Positions 8,642-17,175 are shown, counted from the first letter of the stretch. The stretch: 64,000 nucleotides of DNA from Stercoripulliclostridium_A sp964480195 (GCA_964480195.1 CAYZOJ010000002.1:4028-68027); one strand, 5' to 3'. Notes: generated by a model from the sequence alone, not told the origin. Translations and numbers: made by a program.

Positions 8642-8649
8642 CACGCGAC

Positions 8650-8677
8650 TTGCAAAATTCCTGCGATAATATATAAT
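8650..8677 (+). promoter_or_regulatory. promoter for the two-component operon
   Basis: TTGCAA, 16 nt, TATAAT, then a TAGGAG site 8 nt before the ATG at 8696. Confidence 0.6.
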
Positions 8678-8695
8678 ATTGTATAGGAGTTTACT

Positions 8696-9391
8696 ATGCG
8701 AAAAATACTTATAGCGGAAGACAATATAGAGATATCGGACATAATGCGCAACTTTTTGAGGCAAGCCGGGCACTCCGTCTACCAAGCGTTCGACGGAGGC
8801 GAGGCGATAAACCTTGTGCGCAAGCTTTCCCCCGACCTTGTTTTACTTGACATAATGATGCCGGTAAAGGACGGTTTTACCGTATGTTGCGAAATTCGCG
8901 AGATGAGCAAGATACCGATTATCGTAATTTCCGCCAAGGTCAGCGAGGACGATAAAGTCAAAATGCTGGAAGCTGGAGCCGACGACTATATGACCAAACC
9001 GTTTTCGTATAAAGAAATGGTGTATCGCGTAAACGCACAGCTCCGTCGGTTTTACGAGTTCGGAACGGGTACGAACGTTTACAAAAAGCGTGTTTACGGA
9101 GCCCTCGAGATAGATACGGAGTCGTGCGAAGCCAGTGCGAACGGCAAAAAAATAGCGTTGACGGCAAAGGAATACAAACTTCTCGATTTTCTTTCGGCAA
9201 ACGAGGGAAAACTTTTCGGCAAGCAGAAGCTTATCGACGAAGTATGGGGAATGGATGAGTATATCGACGAAAATACGGTTGCCGTAACGGTTGCAAGACT
9301 ACGCGCAAAACTCGAATCCGCGGGAGTAAACCGTATCGCGACAGTATGGGGAATGGGATATAAGTGGCTTGCGGAGGATGTGAATGAATAA
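8696..9391 (+). CDS. OmpR/PhoB-family response regulator
   Basis: The product is 231 aa. The receiver domain (residues 1-115) has the acidic pair E8/D9, phospho-acceptor D52 (LLDIMMP) and the TKPF lysine. The winged-helix DNA-binding domain (about 130-228) has the typical LTAKEYKLLDFL start and ARLRAKLE recognition helix. The gene is opened by TAGGAG. Its 3' end overlaps the histidine-kinase start by 8 nt (ATGAATAA), so partner stoichiometry is likely set by coupling. The regulon is unknown. Confidence 0.95.
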   Translation: MRKILIAEDNIEISDIMRNFLRQAGHSVYQAFDGGEAINLVRKLSPDLVLLDIMMPVKDGFTVCCEIREMSKIPIIVISAKVSEDDKVKMLEAGADDYMTKPFSYKEMVYRVNAQLRRFYEFGTGTNVYKKRVYGALEIDTESCEASANGKKIALTAKEYKLLDFLSANEGKLFGKQKLIDEVWGMDEYIDENTVAVTVARLRAKLESAGVNRIATVWGMGYKWLAEDVNE

Positions 9392-10442
9392 GGATAAGCG
9401 CGTAATAAACGAAGCGATAGACAATCTTTTGGAAGGCAAAGTCAACGTTCCCATACCGACCAAAGGGAACGAGCACCTTACTCTCGAAAAATTGGAAAAG
9501 CTCCGCATACAAATGCGCGATTACCGTGACGAAGCGCTACAAAGAAAAGAGCATTTCGAATCGGATATGGCGGGAGTAGCGCACGATCTCAAAACGCCTC
9601 TTGCGGTAATTTCGGGCTATGCCGAGTGCATTTCGGCGGGAATGGACGATAAAGATTACCCGACGCTGATTATGGAAAAGGCGTCGCAGATGAACGAACG
9701 CATATTGAGCATAGTGGAAGCCAACCGCAAAAGCCGAGAGGAAAAACCCGTTTACGAAAAGATAAACGTACGCACGTTTTTTTATGACGAGTTTGAAAAA
9801 CTCGCTTCCACCGCGTCCGCAAAGCACATTACTTATAAGATAGGCAAAATCCCCGACGTCGTAATATACGGCGAACGTATCGCGCTTTCGCGAATAGTGC
9901 AGAATTTGATAAGCAATGCGGTAAAGTATACTCCGTCGGGCGGTAAAATCAAGGTTAAATTCTCAAGGCAGAATTCCACGTTTGTGTTCAAGGTTCAAGA
10001 TAACGGTATCGGCATTTCGCAAGAAGATCTCCCTCGGATATTCGATAAATATTATCGTGCCGATAAATCGAGAACGGACGGCGAGAGCAACGGACTCGGT
10101 TTGAGCGTCGCAAAAGACCTTGTCGAAGCCCACGGAGGGACGATAAAAGCGGTAAGTAAGCCCGGAAAGGGCACGACGTTTACGGTAAGAATACCTCTCG
10201 AACCCGAATATATGCGCGGAACCGCCAAGATAGACGTCTCTCCGAGAGCCGTAAAACTCGTGCTGTTCATCGTGCCTGCTTGGGTAATGACGTTTGTTTA
10301 TAGGTTTATGAAGTTTGCCGAAACCGGCAAAGTTACCAATCTCGTAGCGTTTTTGTTGTTGTCGCCGTTTTTCATATTCATATGGATATTCGACATCGTA
10401 GATATCGCGCTCAACAATAAAATATCGTTTTTGGTGGAATAA
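9384..10442 (+). CDS. sensor histidine kinase with C-terminal membrane segments
   Basis: The 352-aa protein has an H-box with H67 (VAHDLKTPL), N-box NLISNAVKYTP, G1 DNGIGI, F-box IFDKYY and G2 GLGLSVAKDLVEAHGG, so it is a catalytically complete HisKA/HATPase_c kinase. There is no N-terminal signal or membrane segment. The first 60 residues are hydrophilic and helical. After the ATPase domain the last 75 residues hold two hydrophobic stretches (about 286-306 and 321-342), so the kinase core would sit at the cytoplasmic N-terminus and a short hairpin would anchor it. It is paired with the overlapping OmpR regulator. Confidence 0.93.
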   Translation: MNKDKRVINEAIDNLLEGKVNVPIPTKGNEHLTLEKLEKLRIQMRDYRDEALQRKEHFESDMAGVAHDLKTPLAVISGYAECISAGMDDKDYPTLIMEKASQMNERILSIVEANRKSREEKPVYEKINVRTFFYDEFEKLASTASAKHITYKIGKIPDVVIYGERIALSRIVQNLISNAVKYTPSGGKIKVKFSRQNSTFVFKVQDNGIGISQEDLPRIFDKYYRADKSRTDGESNGLGLSVAKDLVEAHGGTIKAVSKPGKGTTFTVRIPLEPEYMRGTAKIDVSPRAVKLVLFIVPAWVMTFVYRFMKFAETGKVTNLVAFLLLSPFFIFIWIFDIVDIALNNKISFLVE

Positions 10443-10465
10443 TCACACTTTTTTTATAAACTCGG

Positions 10466-10496
10466 ACCGGGCGATTGTAATTCGCTCGGTTTTGTT
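10466..10496 (+). terminator. terminator of the two-component operon, with the next promoter's -35 in its loop
   Basis: 9-bp stem 10466-10474 / 10482-10490 (one G-U) with a 7-base loop and a short TTTGTT run. The loop TTGTAAT contains the -35 hexamer of the ABC-F promoter. Confidence 0.7.
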
Positions 10497-10503
10497 ATAT
10501 AAT
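10475..10503 (+). promoter_or_regulatory. promoter of the ABC-F gene, leaderless type
   Basis: TTGTAA, 17 nt, TATAAT, 6 nt, ATG at 10510. No Shine-Dalgarno is present. Confidence 0.75.
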
Positions 10504-10509
10504 GCGGTT

Positions 10510-12411
10510 ATGCAGTTCAAAATTACCAACGGGTCGGTGTCATACGGCGCGGATACCGTTTTGTCAAACGTCAATTTCGAAATTCGCGACAGAGAAAAGA
10601 TAGCCGTGGTAGGTCGCAACGGTTGCGGTAAGACAACCCTTCTTCGTGCCGTCATCGGCGACGTGCTTCTCGAAGAGGGCACGGGCGAAGAGGGCTTTAG
10701 CGTAACTAAAACGTCGGGAATTACCGTCGGATACTTAAAGCAGAACGCGTTTTCGGACGACGGCGTTACGATGGAAGAAGAAATCCTTCGCGTTTTTAAG
10801 CCTATAACCGATCTCGAAGCCAAAATGGAAAGGCTGGTTTCGGAAATGGAAAAAGGTTCTTCCGACGAGCTTGTCAGGGAATACGCCAAGGCTCAGGAAC
10901 GATATGAGTTTTTGGGCGGTTATACGTATTTTAAGGAGTATTCGACTGTTGTAAACAAGTTCGGCTTTACGGAGTCTGACAAACGCAAAAAGCTCAATGA
11001 ATTTTCCGGCGGACAGCGTACAAAAATCTCGTTTATAAAACTGTTGCTTTCTAAACCCGATATACTCCTCCTCGACGAACCCACGAACCATTTGGACATT
11101 ACCGCGGTGGAGTGGCTCGAAAGCTATTTGAGGAGTTATCCCTCTGCTGTCGTCATCGTTGCGCACGACCGTATGTTCCTCAATAAAATCGTCGATAAAG
11201 TATACGAAATCGAATACGGCGAAACCAAATGTTATCCCGGCAACTATTCCGATTTCGAACGCAGAAAAAAAGAGAACTACATCAAACAGCGCAAAGATTA
11301 CGAGTATCAGCAAGCCGAAATCAAGAGGTTGACCGCACTCGTGGAGCGTTTCCGCTATAAAGCGACAAAAGCTTCTATGGCGCAATCGAAGCTCAAACAA
11401 ATAGAGCGTATCCGCACTCTCGAAGAGCCCGACAGATACGATATGCGTACTTTCCACGCAAGTTTCGAGCCGGATACTCAGAGTTCGCTTAATACTTTGC
11501 TTGTAAAAAATCTCGTCATCGGCTATTCGGCGGACAAACCGCTTACGGAAGTGGATTTTGAACTCGAACGCGGACAGCGACTCGGCATAATCGGCGCGAA
11601 CGGAATAGGAAAGTCGACCCTTCTCAAGACGCTCATAGGCGCGGTGCCCGCGTTAAAAGGCTATTTTATGTTCGGCGCGAATGTAAAAATAGGGTACTTC
11701 GACCAGCAGAGCGCCGAAACGCACGGCAGTAAAACCGTGTACGACAGCTTTTACGACGAATTTCCGTTTATGAACACGACCGAAGTGCGCTCCGCTCTCG
11801 GCGCATTCCTTTTTACGGGAGAAGACGTATTTAAGACGGTCGATAATCTTTCCGGCGGTGAAAAAGTAAGACTTGCGCTCTGTAAAATATTTAAGCGTAA
11901 ACCTAACGTTTTGATACTCGACGAGCCCACGAACCATATGGATATTGTCGGAAAGGAAACTCTCGAGAATATGCTATCAGAGTTCAAAGGCACTGTGATA
12001 TGCGTGTCGCACGACAGATACTTTATAAACAAAGTGGCGGACAGGCTCCTCGTGTTTGACCGTAATAAGTGCGCGTTTTATCCTATGGGATACTCGGAAT
12101 ACGAAGAGCGCGTACTCGCGTCCGCAGAGCCGGAGGAGATTGCTCCTAAAACCGATAAGAAACAAAACGGCAAGAAAGGGTTCCTGACTCCCCTAAAAGA
12201 GTTATCCATAAAGACAAAAAGGATTGCAAAACTCGAAGCGTTGATAGAAGAAACCGAAAAAGAAATCGCAACGCGAAAAGCTCTTCTCGAAACGCCCGAA
12301 GTCTACTCCGACTATGTGCGTATTACGGAGCTCCAGTCCGAAATCGAAGAGCTCGATAATAAACTTACCGAGTACACGATAGAGTGGAGCGACCTTCAAG
12401 AATCCTTATAA
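10510..12411 (+). CDS. ABC-F family ATPase (ribosome-associated type)
   Basis: This 633-aa protein has no membrane segments and contains two nucleotide-binding domains. Walker A is GRNGCGKTTL and GANGIGKSTL, signatures are FSGGQRTK and LSGGEKVR, and both Walker B motifs are LLDEPTNHLD or ILDEPTNHMD with catalytic Glu. A charged inter-domain helical linker (about residues 245-310) would reach the ribosomal P/E site in ABC-F translation factors. A C-terminal coiled coil (about 570-633) is also present. I chose the ATG at 10510 because an in-frame upstream codon lies inside the promoter. It could be a housekeeping factor or an antibiotic-resistance (ARE) type. The sequence does not decide. Confidence 0.93.
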   Translation: MQFKITNGSVSYGADTVLSNVNFEIRDREKIAVVGRNGCGKTTLLRAVIGDVLLEEGTGEEGFSVTKTSGITVGYLKQNAFSDDGVTMEEEILRVFKPITDLEAKMERLVSEMEKGSSDELVREYAKAQERYEFLGGYTYFKEYSTVVNKFGFTESDKRKKLNEFSGGQRTKISFIKLLLSKPDILLLDEPTNHLDITAVEWLESYLRSYPSAVVIVAHDRMFLNKIVDKVYEIEYGETKCYPGNYSDFERRKKENYIKQRKDYEYQQAEIKRLTALVERFRYKATKASMAQSKLKQIERIRTLEEPDRYDMRTFHASFEPDTQSSLNTLLVKNLVIGYSADKPLTEVDFELERGQRLGIIGANGIGKSTLLKTLIGAVPALKGYFMFGANVKIGYFDQQSAETHGSKTVYDSFYDEFPFMNTTEVRSALGAFLFTGEDVFKTVDNLSGGEKVRLALCKIFKRKPNVLILDEPTNHMDIVGKETLENMLSEFKGTVICVSHDRYFINKVADRLLVFDRNKCAFYPMGYSEYEERVLASAEPEEIAPKTDKKQNGKKGFLTPLKELSIKTKRIAKLEALIEETEKEIATRKALLETPEVYSDYVRITELQSEIEELDNKLTEYTIEWSDLQESL

Positions 12412-12412
12412 A

Positions 12413-12441
12413 AAAACGGCTCGTTGAGCCGTTTTAATTTT
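12413..12441. terminator. bidirectional terminator between convergent genes
   Basis: 10-bp stem 12413-12422 / 12426-12435 with a GTT loop, with A-run and T-run on both sides. It serves the ABC-F gene and possibly the convergent XRE-ATPase gene. Confidence 0.85.
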
Positions 12442-14165
12442 TACAAGCGGGTTAAGAATTTTTCGACGTTCAAGTAACATATGCCGTCGACTTTTGTATC
12501 GGCACCGCGGTATAGAACGCATTTTTCAGTAATCTTGCCGTACTTGCTTTCGATTAGTTTGCATTTATCGTTGTCGCGCAAATGACGAGTTTGCCCTTCG
12601 GATATTTTTGTACTGTGCTTAACTTCGTAAACCTTACAAGTGTAGTTGCTTTTATCATAAACGACCATATCGAATTCCCCGCCGAGGTCGAATTTAAATT
12701 TGAAGGCTTCCTTGTTCTTCGGTAGTGTTTTACAAACTTCGAGCAGTACGATATCTTCGAGCATTCTGCCCTTTACGTCTTCGAGAATTTTTGCAATTAC
12801 GTAATCTTTGTCCTGCTCCGAAACCGACTTAAAGTATTCGTCTTGCATTATCGAATACACCAATGCTTTGGCAATCGAGTAGCGCATGCCCGGTTGAGAA
12901 AAAACGTAATAGTCATCAATCTTTCCGCTTTCGTACCGAACGGGGCAGTTTACGATAAGATCGAGGAGTTCCAAATACTTTTTAATCTTTTCAATGTGGT
13001 AGTCTGTGATTTTTACTTTTGTTTCGTCTTTTTCTTTTACGTCGATTAAGTTTTTAAGAGTGCTTACGATTTTTTGAGTGTCGACTGAACTTAATACGAA
13101 TGCGCGTTCAAGCGGGGCTTCGTGCAGAAGAAGATTTTTGGCAGAACCTAAATCGTGAGATTTGAACTTTTCTTCGACAACGCTAAGTAAAAAACGATGG
13201 CTCATATTTTCGACGATGCGGTTAATTACGTTTGTCAATTCTCCGTTGTCGTAAAGCTCTCTGAGTTCGTTAAAATACTCGCCGAAGTTATCGTTTTTTA
13301 AGGTGTGCTGGATATTTCTGCTTATGGCGGTATCTATATATTTTCGGGTGCTTTCGTCATCTCTGAACGATACCTCGTCAAGGGCGAAGTCAGGATCGTC
13401 AAAACTCATATTTTCCATTTTAAGGGTCCCGCCATATTCGATATAGGTATCCACTGAATGAATATCGAGAAGCTTGACGTACTCTTTAAAAGGGATAAAC
13501 GAGGTATGAATCATGACGTTTCTATTGTACAACTCGTCCCTGTTTGCCATGGCAAATCCTAGTGAGTCGGTCCCTGAAACGACTATCTTCATTCCCATCA
13601 TGCCGAATACGTCGGATAATACCGCTGCCGTATTTATAAAGTCGTCCAAGAGGGTGATTTCGTCGATAAAGACATACTTATACCCGCGACTACGAAGCGT
13701 GTTCAAATCCTTTGTCAGCTCGGACATCGTATCGGTTGTTTGGGCTTTGATGTAAGCCGTTTGCGCTATAGGTAATTCTCCGAGTAGTTGGAATATGAGT
13801 GTGGTTTTACCCGTTCTTCTAAGTCCGTAAAGTATACAGATTTTACCGACATAATCACCGAATAGGAATTTTTTAATGAGTTCGTAGCAATCTCTCTTTT
13901 CGTATGCGGAAACTGCGTCGTAAAGGGAGTTGAGAGCGGTGCCCGTTACGACGTTTGTGCGGAACTCGGTAGGCAAACTCGACGGATTAAAATTTCCGTC
14001 GGAAGAGTAACTTTCCAGTTGTTTATAGATGGCGTTAAAGCGTGCGGAGTTTGTATTGGCTTTGCCGTTTTCGTAGTTTTGATAATTCCTCACGGTCATA
14101 CCGAGGATTTTTGCACATTCGGTTTGAGTTAAACCTTTTTGGATTCTCAATTCTTTAAGCGTCAT
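12441..14165 (-). CDS. XRE-HTH / AAA+ ATPase / PD-(D/E)XK-like protein (DUF4143-type)
   Basis: The 574-aa product has three parts. Residues 1-55 form a Cro/C1-type helix-turn-helix (LRIQKGLTQTECAKILGM). Residues about 105-300 are an AAA-type ATPase with Walker A GLRRTGKTT (113-122), Walker B YVFIDE and a sensor-like VSGTDS. The C-terminal region has GEFDMVVYD followed by VYEVK, the pattern of a PD-(D/E)XK nuclease fold, as seen in DUF4143/DUF234 ATPases. I chose the ATG at 14165 because GAGGT sits 8 nt upstream; the open frame extends further but runs through the promoter. It is monocistronic. Such proteins are linked to mobile or defence-like loci, but their function is not established. Confidence 0.85.
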   Translation of the reverse strand: MTLKELRIQKGLTQTECAKILGMTVRNYQNYENGKANTNSARFNAIYKQLESYSSDGNFNPSSLPTEFRTNVVTGTALNSLYDAVSAYEKRDCYELIKKFLFGDYVGKICILYGLRRTGKTTLIFQLLGELPIAQTAYIKAQTTDTMSELTKDLNTLRSRGYKYVFIDEITLLDDFINTAAVLSDVFGMMGMKIVVSGTDSLGFAMANRDELYNRNVMIHTSFIPFKEYVKLLDIHSVDTYIEYGGTLKMENMSFDDPDFALDEVSFRDDESTRKYIDTAISRNIQHTLKNDNFGEYFNELRELYDNGELTNVINRIVENMSHRFLLSVVEEKFKSHDLGSAKNLLLHEAPLERAFVLSSVDTQKIVSTLKNLIDVKEKDETKVKITDYHIEKIKKYLELLDLIVNCPVRYESGKIDDYYVFSQPGMRYSIAKALVYSIMQDEYFKSVSEQDKDYVIAKILEDVKGRMLEDIVLLEVCKTLPKNKEAFKFKFDLGGEFDMVVYDKSNYTCKVYEVKHSTKISEGQTRHLRDNDKCKLIESKYGKITEKCVLYRGADTKVDGICYLNVEKFLTRL

Positions 14166-14183
14166 AAGCGTTACCTCGAACAT

Positions 14184-14212
14184 ATTATAACACGTACATA
14201 GGAATAATACAA
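14184..14212 (-). promoter_or_regulatory. promoter of the XRE-ATPase gene
   Basis: Minus strand: TTGTAT, 17 nt, TATAAT, then an 18-nt leader holding GAGGT before the ATG. Confidence 0.75.
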
Positions 14213-14219
14213 TTGCTAT

Positions 14220-14274
14220 TTCGTGTTTTCTTCGTGTTTTCTTCGTGTTTCTTTCGTGTTTTCTTCGTCTTTTT
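14220..14274. repeat. 11-bp tandem direct repeats upstream of the XRE-ATPase promoter
   Basis: Four contiguous copies of TTCGTGTTTTC (the third ends TTTCT) from 14220 to 14263, plus a degenerate fifth. On the gene's strand this is a purine-rich GAAAACACGAA array ending 8 bp upstream of the -35 box. The period is about one helical turn. They could be operator sites for the encoded HTH, but that is inference. Confidence 0.8.
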
Positions 14275-14310
14275 TTTCGTGTCGGGTGGGATTTATGTGA
14301 TTGGAGGCAC

Positions 14311-14337
14311 AAAAAAGAGCTCGGAAACGAGCTCTTT
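14311..14337 (-). terminator. terminator of the alpha/beta hydrolase gene
   Basis: 10-bp stem 14314-14323 / 14328-14337 with a GAAA/TTTC loop, followed on the minus strand by a T-run. Confidence 0.85.
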
Positions 14338-14365
14338 AATTTACGACGGGTAACGGTTGAGAGTG

Positions 14366-15268
14366 TTATTCTTCGACGATCGCGTTATGAATAAACTCTT
14401 TGGATTCTTTAAGGCAGTTTTGAGCTTCTTTCATATAAATCAAGAGGAAGAAGCAATGGAAACAGTTAAAGAACGAAGTCGCGTGGTAGTGTTTGTGTTT
14501 GATTCCGAGCTCTTTGAGTCTTGCGAGCATTTGAGGGTGCTGGGTGCTTGTGAAGAAGTCGAGAGCGCCGGATATAACCATCGTTTCGGGGAAGTCCGAA
14601 GTCATGTAAGGCATCGGATTGAGATACTTATAATAGGGTGACGCGTTTACGTCTTTTAAGCGTTTACTGCCGGTGAGCTGTTTAATCATTACGTCGGCAA
14701 CGGGAATGCGCAAGATGAATGCGTCGAAATCGTATACACCGCTGTAAAGGAGAGCTGCGCGGAATTTTATCGGAAGTTCGCCAAGTCCCAAAGCTTCGCG
14801 GAGCTCGTCCGACACGGTAGCCGTTGCGATAAGAGAGGCAAGGTGTGCGCCTGCAGAGTCGCCGGAAACGAAGACGTTATTCAAATCGAGGTTGTATTTT
14901 TCGGCATTTGCGTAAATCCAGCGCACGCACTCGGCAACGTCGCGAATGCAATCGGGGTAGACGTAATCGGGAGCGAGGGAGTAGTCGGGGTTGACGACAA
15001 AAAGACCGGCGTCCGCCATTTGGAGAGCGTATCCGCGACGGAAGCGTTTGTCGCCGACAATCCAACCGCCGCCGTGAATGTTGAGGAGGACGGGATATTT
15101 TTTATCCGAGTATTTTTTGTCGTAATAAACGTCGAGTTTGGTGACATCGGGTTTGGCGTCCGCAAAAATTATATCCGTTTCAACGGTTACTTCCGGGTAG
15201 TCGAGCATATTGCATCTACGGTTTTTGAGAACGTCGTCGAGATAAAATACTTTACCGAGCAGTGACAT
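14366..15268 (-). CDS. alpha/beta hydrolase (esterase/lipase, HSL or BD-FAE type)
   Basis: This 300-aa cytoplasmic protein has the oxyanion-hole motif HGGGW (65-69) and the nucleophile elbow GDSAG (136-140, S138). A GALDFF segment near 240 carries the likely acid, and a late His lies near 258 (HYHATSFF). This is the signature of carboxylesterases of the hormone-sensitive-lipase branch, often acetyl-xylan or feruloyl esterases. There is no signal peptide, so it would act inside the cell. CAGGAG lies 7 nt before the ATG. It is a single gene with its own promoter and terminator. Confidence 0.88.
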   Translation of the reverse strand: MSLLGKVFYLDDVLKNRRCNMLDYPEVTVETDIIFADAKPDVTKLDVYYDKKYSDKKYPVLLNIHGGGWIVGDKRFRRGYALQMADAGLFVVNPDYSLAPDYVYPDCIRDVAECVRWIYANAEKYNLDLNNVFVSGDSAGAHLASLIATATVSDELREALGLGELPIKFRAALLYSGVYDFDAFILRIPVADVMIKQLTGSKRLKDVNASPYYKYLNPMPYMTSDFPETMVISGALDFFTSTQHPQMLARLKELGIKHKHYHATSFFNCFHCFFLLIYMKEAQNCLKESKEFIHNAIVEE

Positions 15269-15300
15269 GGTTATCTCCTGTAAGTTTTATTGACTATACT

Positions 15301-15329
15301 ATTATACTCCGTATGCGAACGAGTTTCAA
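15301..15329 (-). promoter_or_regulatory. promoter of the alpha/beta hydrolase gene
   Basis: Minus strand: TTGAAA, 17 nt, TATAAT, then a leader of about 32 nt with CAGGAG. Confidence 0.75.
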
Positions 15330-15345
15330 GAGTGATTTGGAATTT

Positions 15346-16143
15346 TTAGCCGAGAGCCATATCGAGAACCATCATAAGCGCGAATCCGAGAGCCACGCCG
15401 ATAGTGCCGATGTTACTGTGTTCGCCTTCTTGCGCGTCGGGGATGAGCTCTTCGACTACGACGTATATCATAGCGCCCGCCGCAAACGAGAGTATGTAGG
15501 GGAGCACGGGCGTAACGAGAGCGGTAAGGAAAATGGTTATAAGCGCGGCGATGGGTTCGACAATGCCCGAAAGCATACCGTAGAGGAAGGCTTTGGGCTT
15601 ATTCACGCCTTGGGTTACGAGAGGCGCGGAAACCGTTGCGCCCTCGGGGAAGTTTTGAACCGCGATACCGATTGCAAGAGATAATGCGCCGGCGGCGGTG
15701 ATTACGGAGCTTCCTTCGAGCATGCCTGCGAGAACGACGCCGACAGCCATACCTTCGGGGATGTTGTGGAGGGTTACCGCAAGCACGAGCATAAGCGACT
15801 TGGTAAGCCCGGTGCGTTCTTTGGGAATGCCTTCGGGTTTGGTGGCGGTAACGTGAAGATGGGGGATTATCGTGTCGAGTAGCAGTAAGAAAGCTATACC
15901 CGCAAGGAATCCGACCAACGCGGGCACCCATTCGATTGTGCCTTGGGCTTTAGCCATTTCGATGGACGGGAGTATCAGCGACCAAATCGAAGCCGCCATC
16001 ATAACGCCCGCGGCAAAACCTATAAGCGCACGTTGGAACTTGCGGTTCATTTGGTCTTTTACAAAGAATACGGTTACCGCGCCGAGCGTGGTCCCGAGAA
16101 ATGGTATCGAAAGGCACAAAGCCACTTTTGCAATATCTGACAT
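15346..16143 (-). CDS. ZIP-family metal transporter
   Basis: The 265-aa membrane protein has about eight hydrophobic segments. The two metal-site motifs of ZIP proteins are HNIPEG (TM IV, about residue 125) and QNFPEG (TM V, about 163), where the second has Gln for the usual His or Asn. A short His-containing loop (IIPHLHV) sits between TM III and IV. ZIP proteins import Zn, Fe or Mn into the cytoplasm. AAAGAG precedes the ATG. It appears monocistronic. Confidence 0.92.
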   Translation of the reverse strand: MSDIAKVALCLSIPFLGTTLGAVTVFFVKDQMNRKFQRALIGFAAGVMMAASIWSLILPSIEMAKAQGTIEWVPALVGFLAGIAFLLLLDTIIPHLHVTATKPEGIPKERTGLTKSLMLVLAVTLHNIPEGMAVGVVLAGMLEGSSVITAAGALSLAIGIAVQNFPEGATVSAPLVTQGVNKPKAFLYGMLSGIVEPIAALITIFLTALVTPVLPYILSFAAGAMIYVVVEELIPDAQEGEHSNIGTIGVALGFALMMVLDMALG

Positions 16144-16228
16144 AGCAACTTCTCTTTATTGTATATTCCGCATTCGCGGTAACTATGATAAGATACCACA
16201 ATATACTGAGAAATACAATAGTATTTAA

Positions 16229-16255
16229 TAAAAAAAGACGTCCTTTCGGACGTCT
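16229..16255 (-). terminator. terminator downstream of the DIP1984-like gene
   Basis: 8-bp stem 16236-16243 / 16248-16255 with a TTTC/GAAA loop and a seven-base T-run on the minus strand. It lies about 225 nt after the coding stop, so the transcript would have a long 3' tail. Confidence 0.85.
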
Positions 16256-16479
16256 ACCGGTAACCTTATACCTCCGGATTACGATATGGTTTTAACTCTC
16301 CGACGAAAAATTATAATGATTACTCATTCCCTAAGAACAATAACATACCCTTAACCGTAAGTCATAATAGAAAAACGTTAACCTTTAACCTATAAAACCG
16401 ATATACAGTAACGTGCTCTTTTAACTACTTTTAGCTATGTCTGCCGAAGGCAAACTTAATGTCGGAGAGAGGAACGACG
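16256..16479 (-). other. non-coding 3' region, possible structured RNA
   Basis: No coding frame is convincing here. A 9-bp inverted repeat, 16296-16304 against 16461-16469 (CTCTCCGAC / GTCGGAGAG), would close a domain of about 155 nt, and a small TGCC-GAA-GGCA hairpin lies inside it. The region ends at a clean minus-strand terminator. I do not recognise a known RNA family. Confidence 0.3.
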
Positions 16480-16965
16480 TTAAACGTCGATTTTGTGCGT
16501 GAGGTTAGCGCGATCTATTGCCATTTGAAGCGCCGAGATTTTGGTTTCGAGAGCTTTGGCGTCGCGGAGTGCTTCTTTTACGTCGTAAGTGCACTCGGTA
16601 TATTCGAGTACTCCGTTATACGTGATTTTTCTGGACTTTTGTTTTTCGCTTGCCATTTCGGAAAGAGTTTCCCAAGAGCGTTGGAGCTGGGCGAGATAAA
16701 TAAGCCCTTCTGCGAGCGTCATATCGAAGCCGTCGAGCTTGGTGTTCGTGTTGGCTTTAGCGAGCAAAAAGCGAAGTCTACGGATTTCGTCATCGAGTTC
16801 ATTTATTCGGTTGCGAGTTTCCGCATAATCGTATTCTACGCGTTCGGGCTCCTCATCTTCCTTGTATGAGATACCGGAGTTCTCTCTTTCGAATCTTAAT
16901 ACACGAGATTTTTCGTTTTCGAGTTCTTTGATTTTTTTCATTACTTCCACATTAAAAAGTTTCAT
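16480..16965 (-). CDS. DIP1984-like coiled-coil protein
   Basis: The 161-aa protein is nearly all helical. It has two heptad-rich stretches (about 5-30 and 45-75), a TNTKLDGFDMTLAEGL segment and a further helix pair. This layout resembles DIP1984-family proteins, whose function is unknown. It is soluble with no signal. A full AAAGGAGG lies 6 nt before the ATG, so it is probably well translated. It stands alone, transcribed away from the ABC exporter operon. Confidence 0.7.
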   Translation of the reverse strand: MKLFNVEVMKKIKELENEKSRVLRFERENSGISYKEDEEPERVEYDYAETRNRINELDDEIRRLRFLLAKANTNTKLDGFDMTLAEGLIYLAQLQRSWETLSEMASEKQKSRKITYNGVLEYTECTYDVKEALRDAKALETKISALQMAIDRANLTHKIDV

Positions 16966-17059
16966 ATGTGCCTCCTTTAATCGTGTTGTTCCTTAAAAAT
17001 TACGTTGCGTACCGAGCTATGTCCTTATTTGGCGTAAGAGTTGATTTTAGATATATCCG

Positions 17060-17088
17060 TTGACAAGGAACGGGTTTATATGTATACT
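17060..17088 (+). promoter_or_regulatory. promoter of the ABC exporter operon
   Basis: TTGACA, 17 nt, TATACT: a near-consensus sigma-A promoter with a leader of about 80 nt. Confidence 0.85.
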
Positions 17089-17175
17089 TTTAGTGTTCGA
17101 CTATAACGAAAGCCTCGATTCCCGTTGCGGAGGGATAGAGGGGCGGGGGTTAAGAGCGAACAAAGAGGTTCCGTT

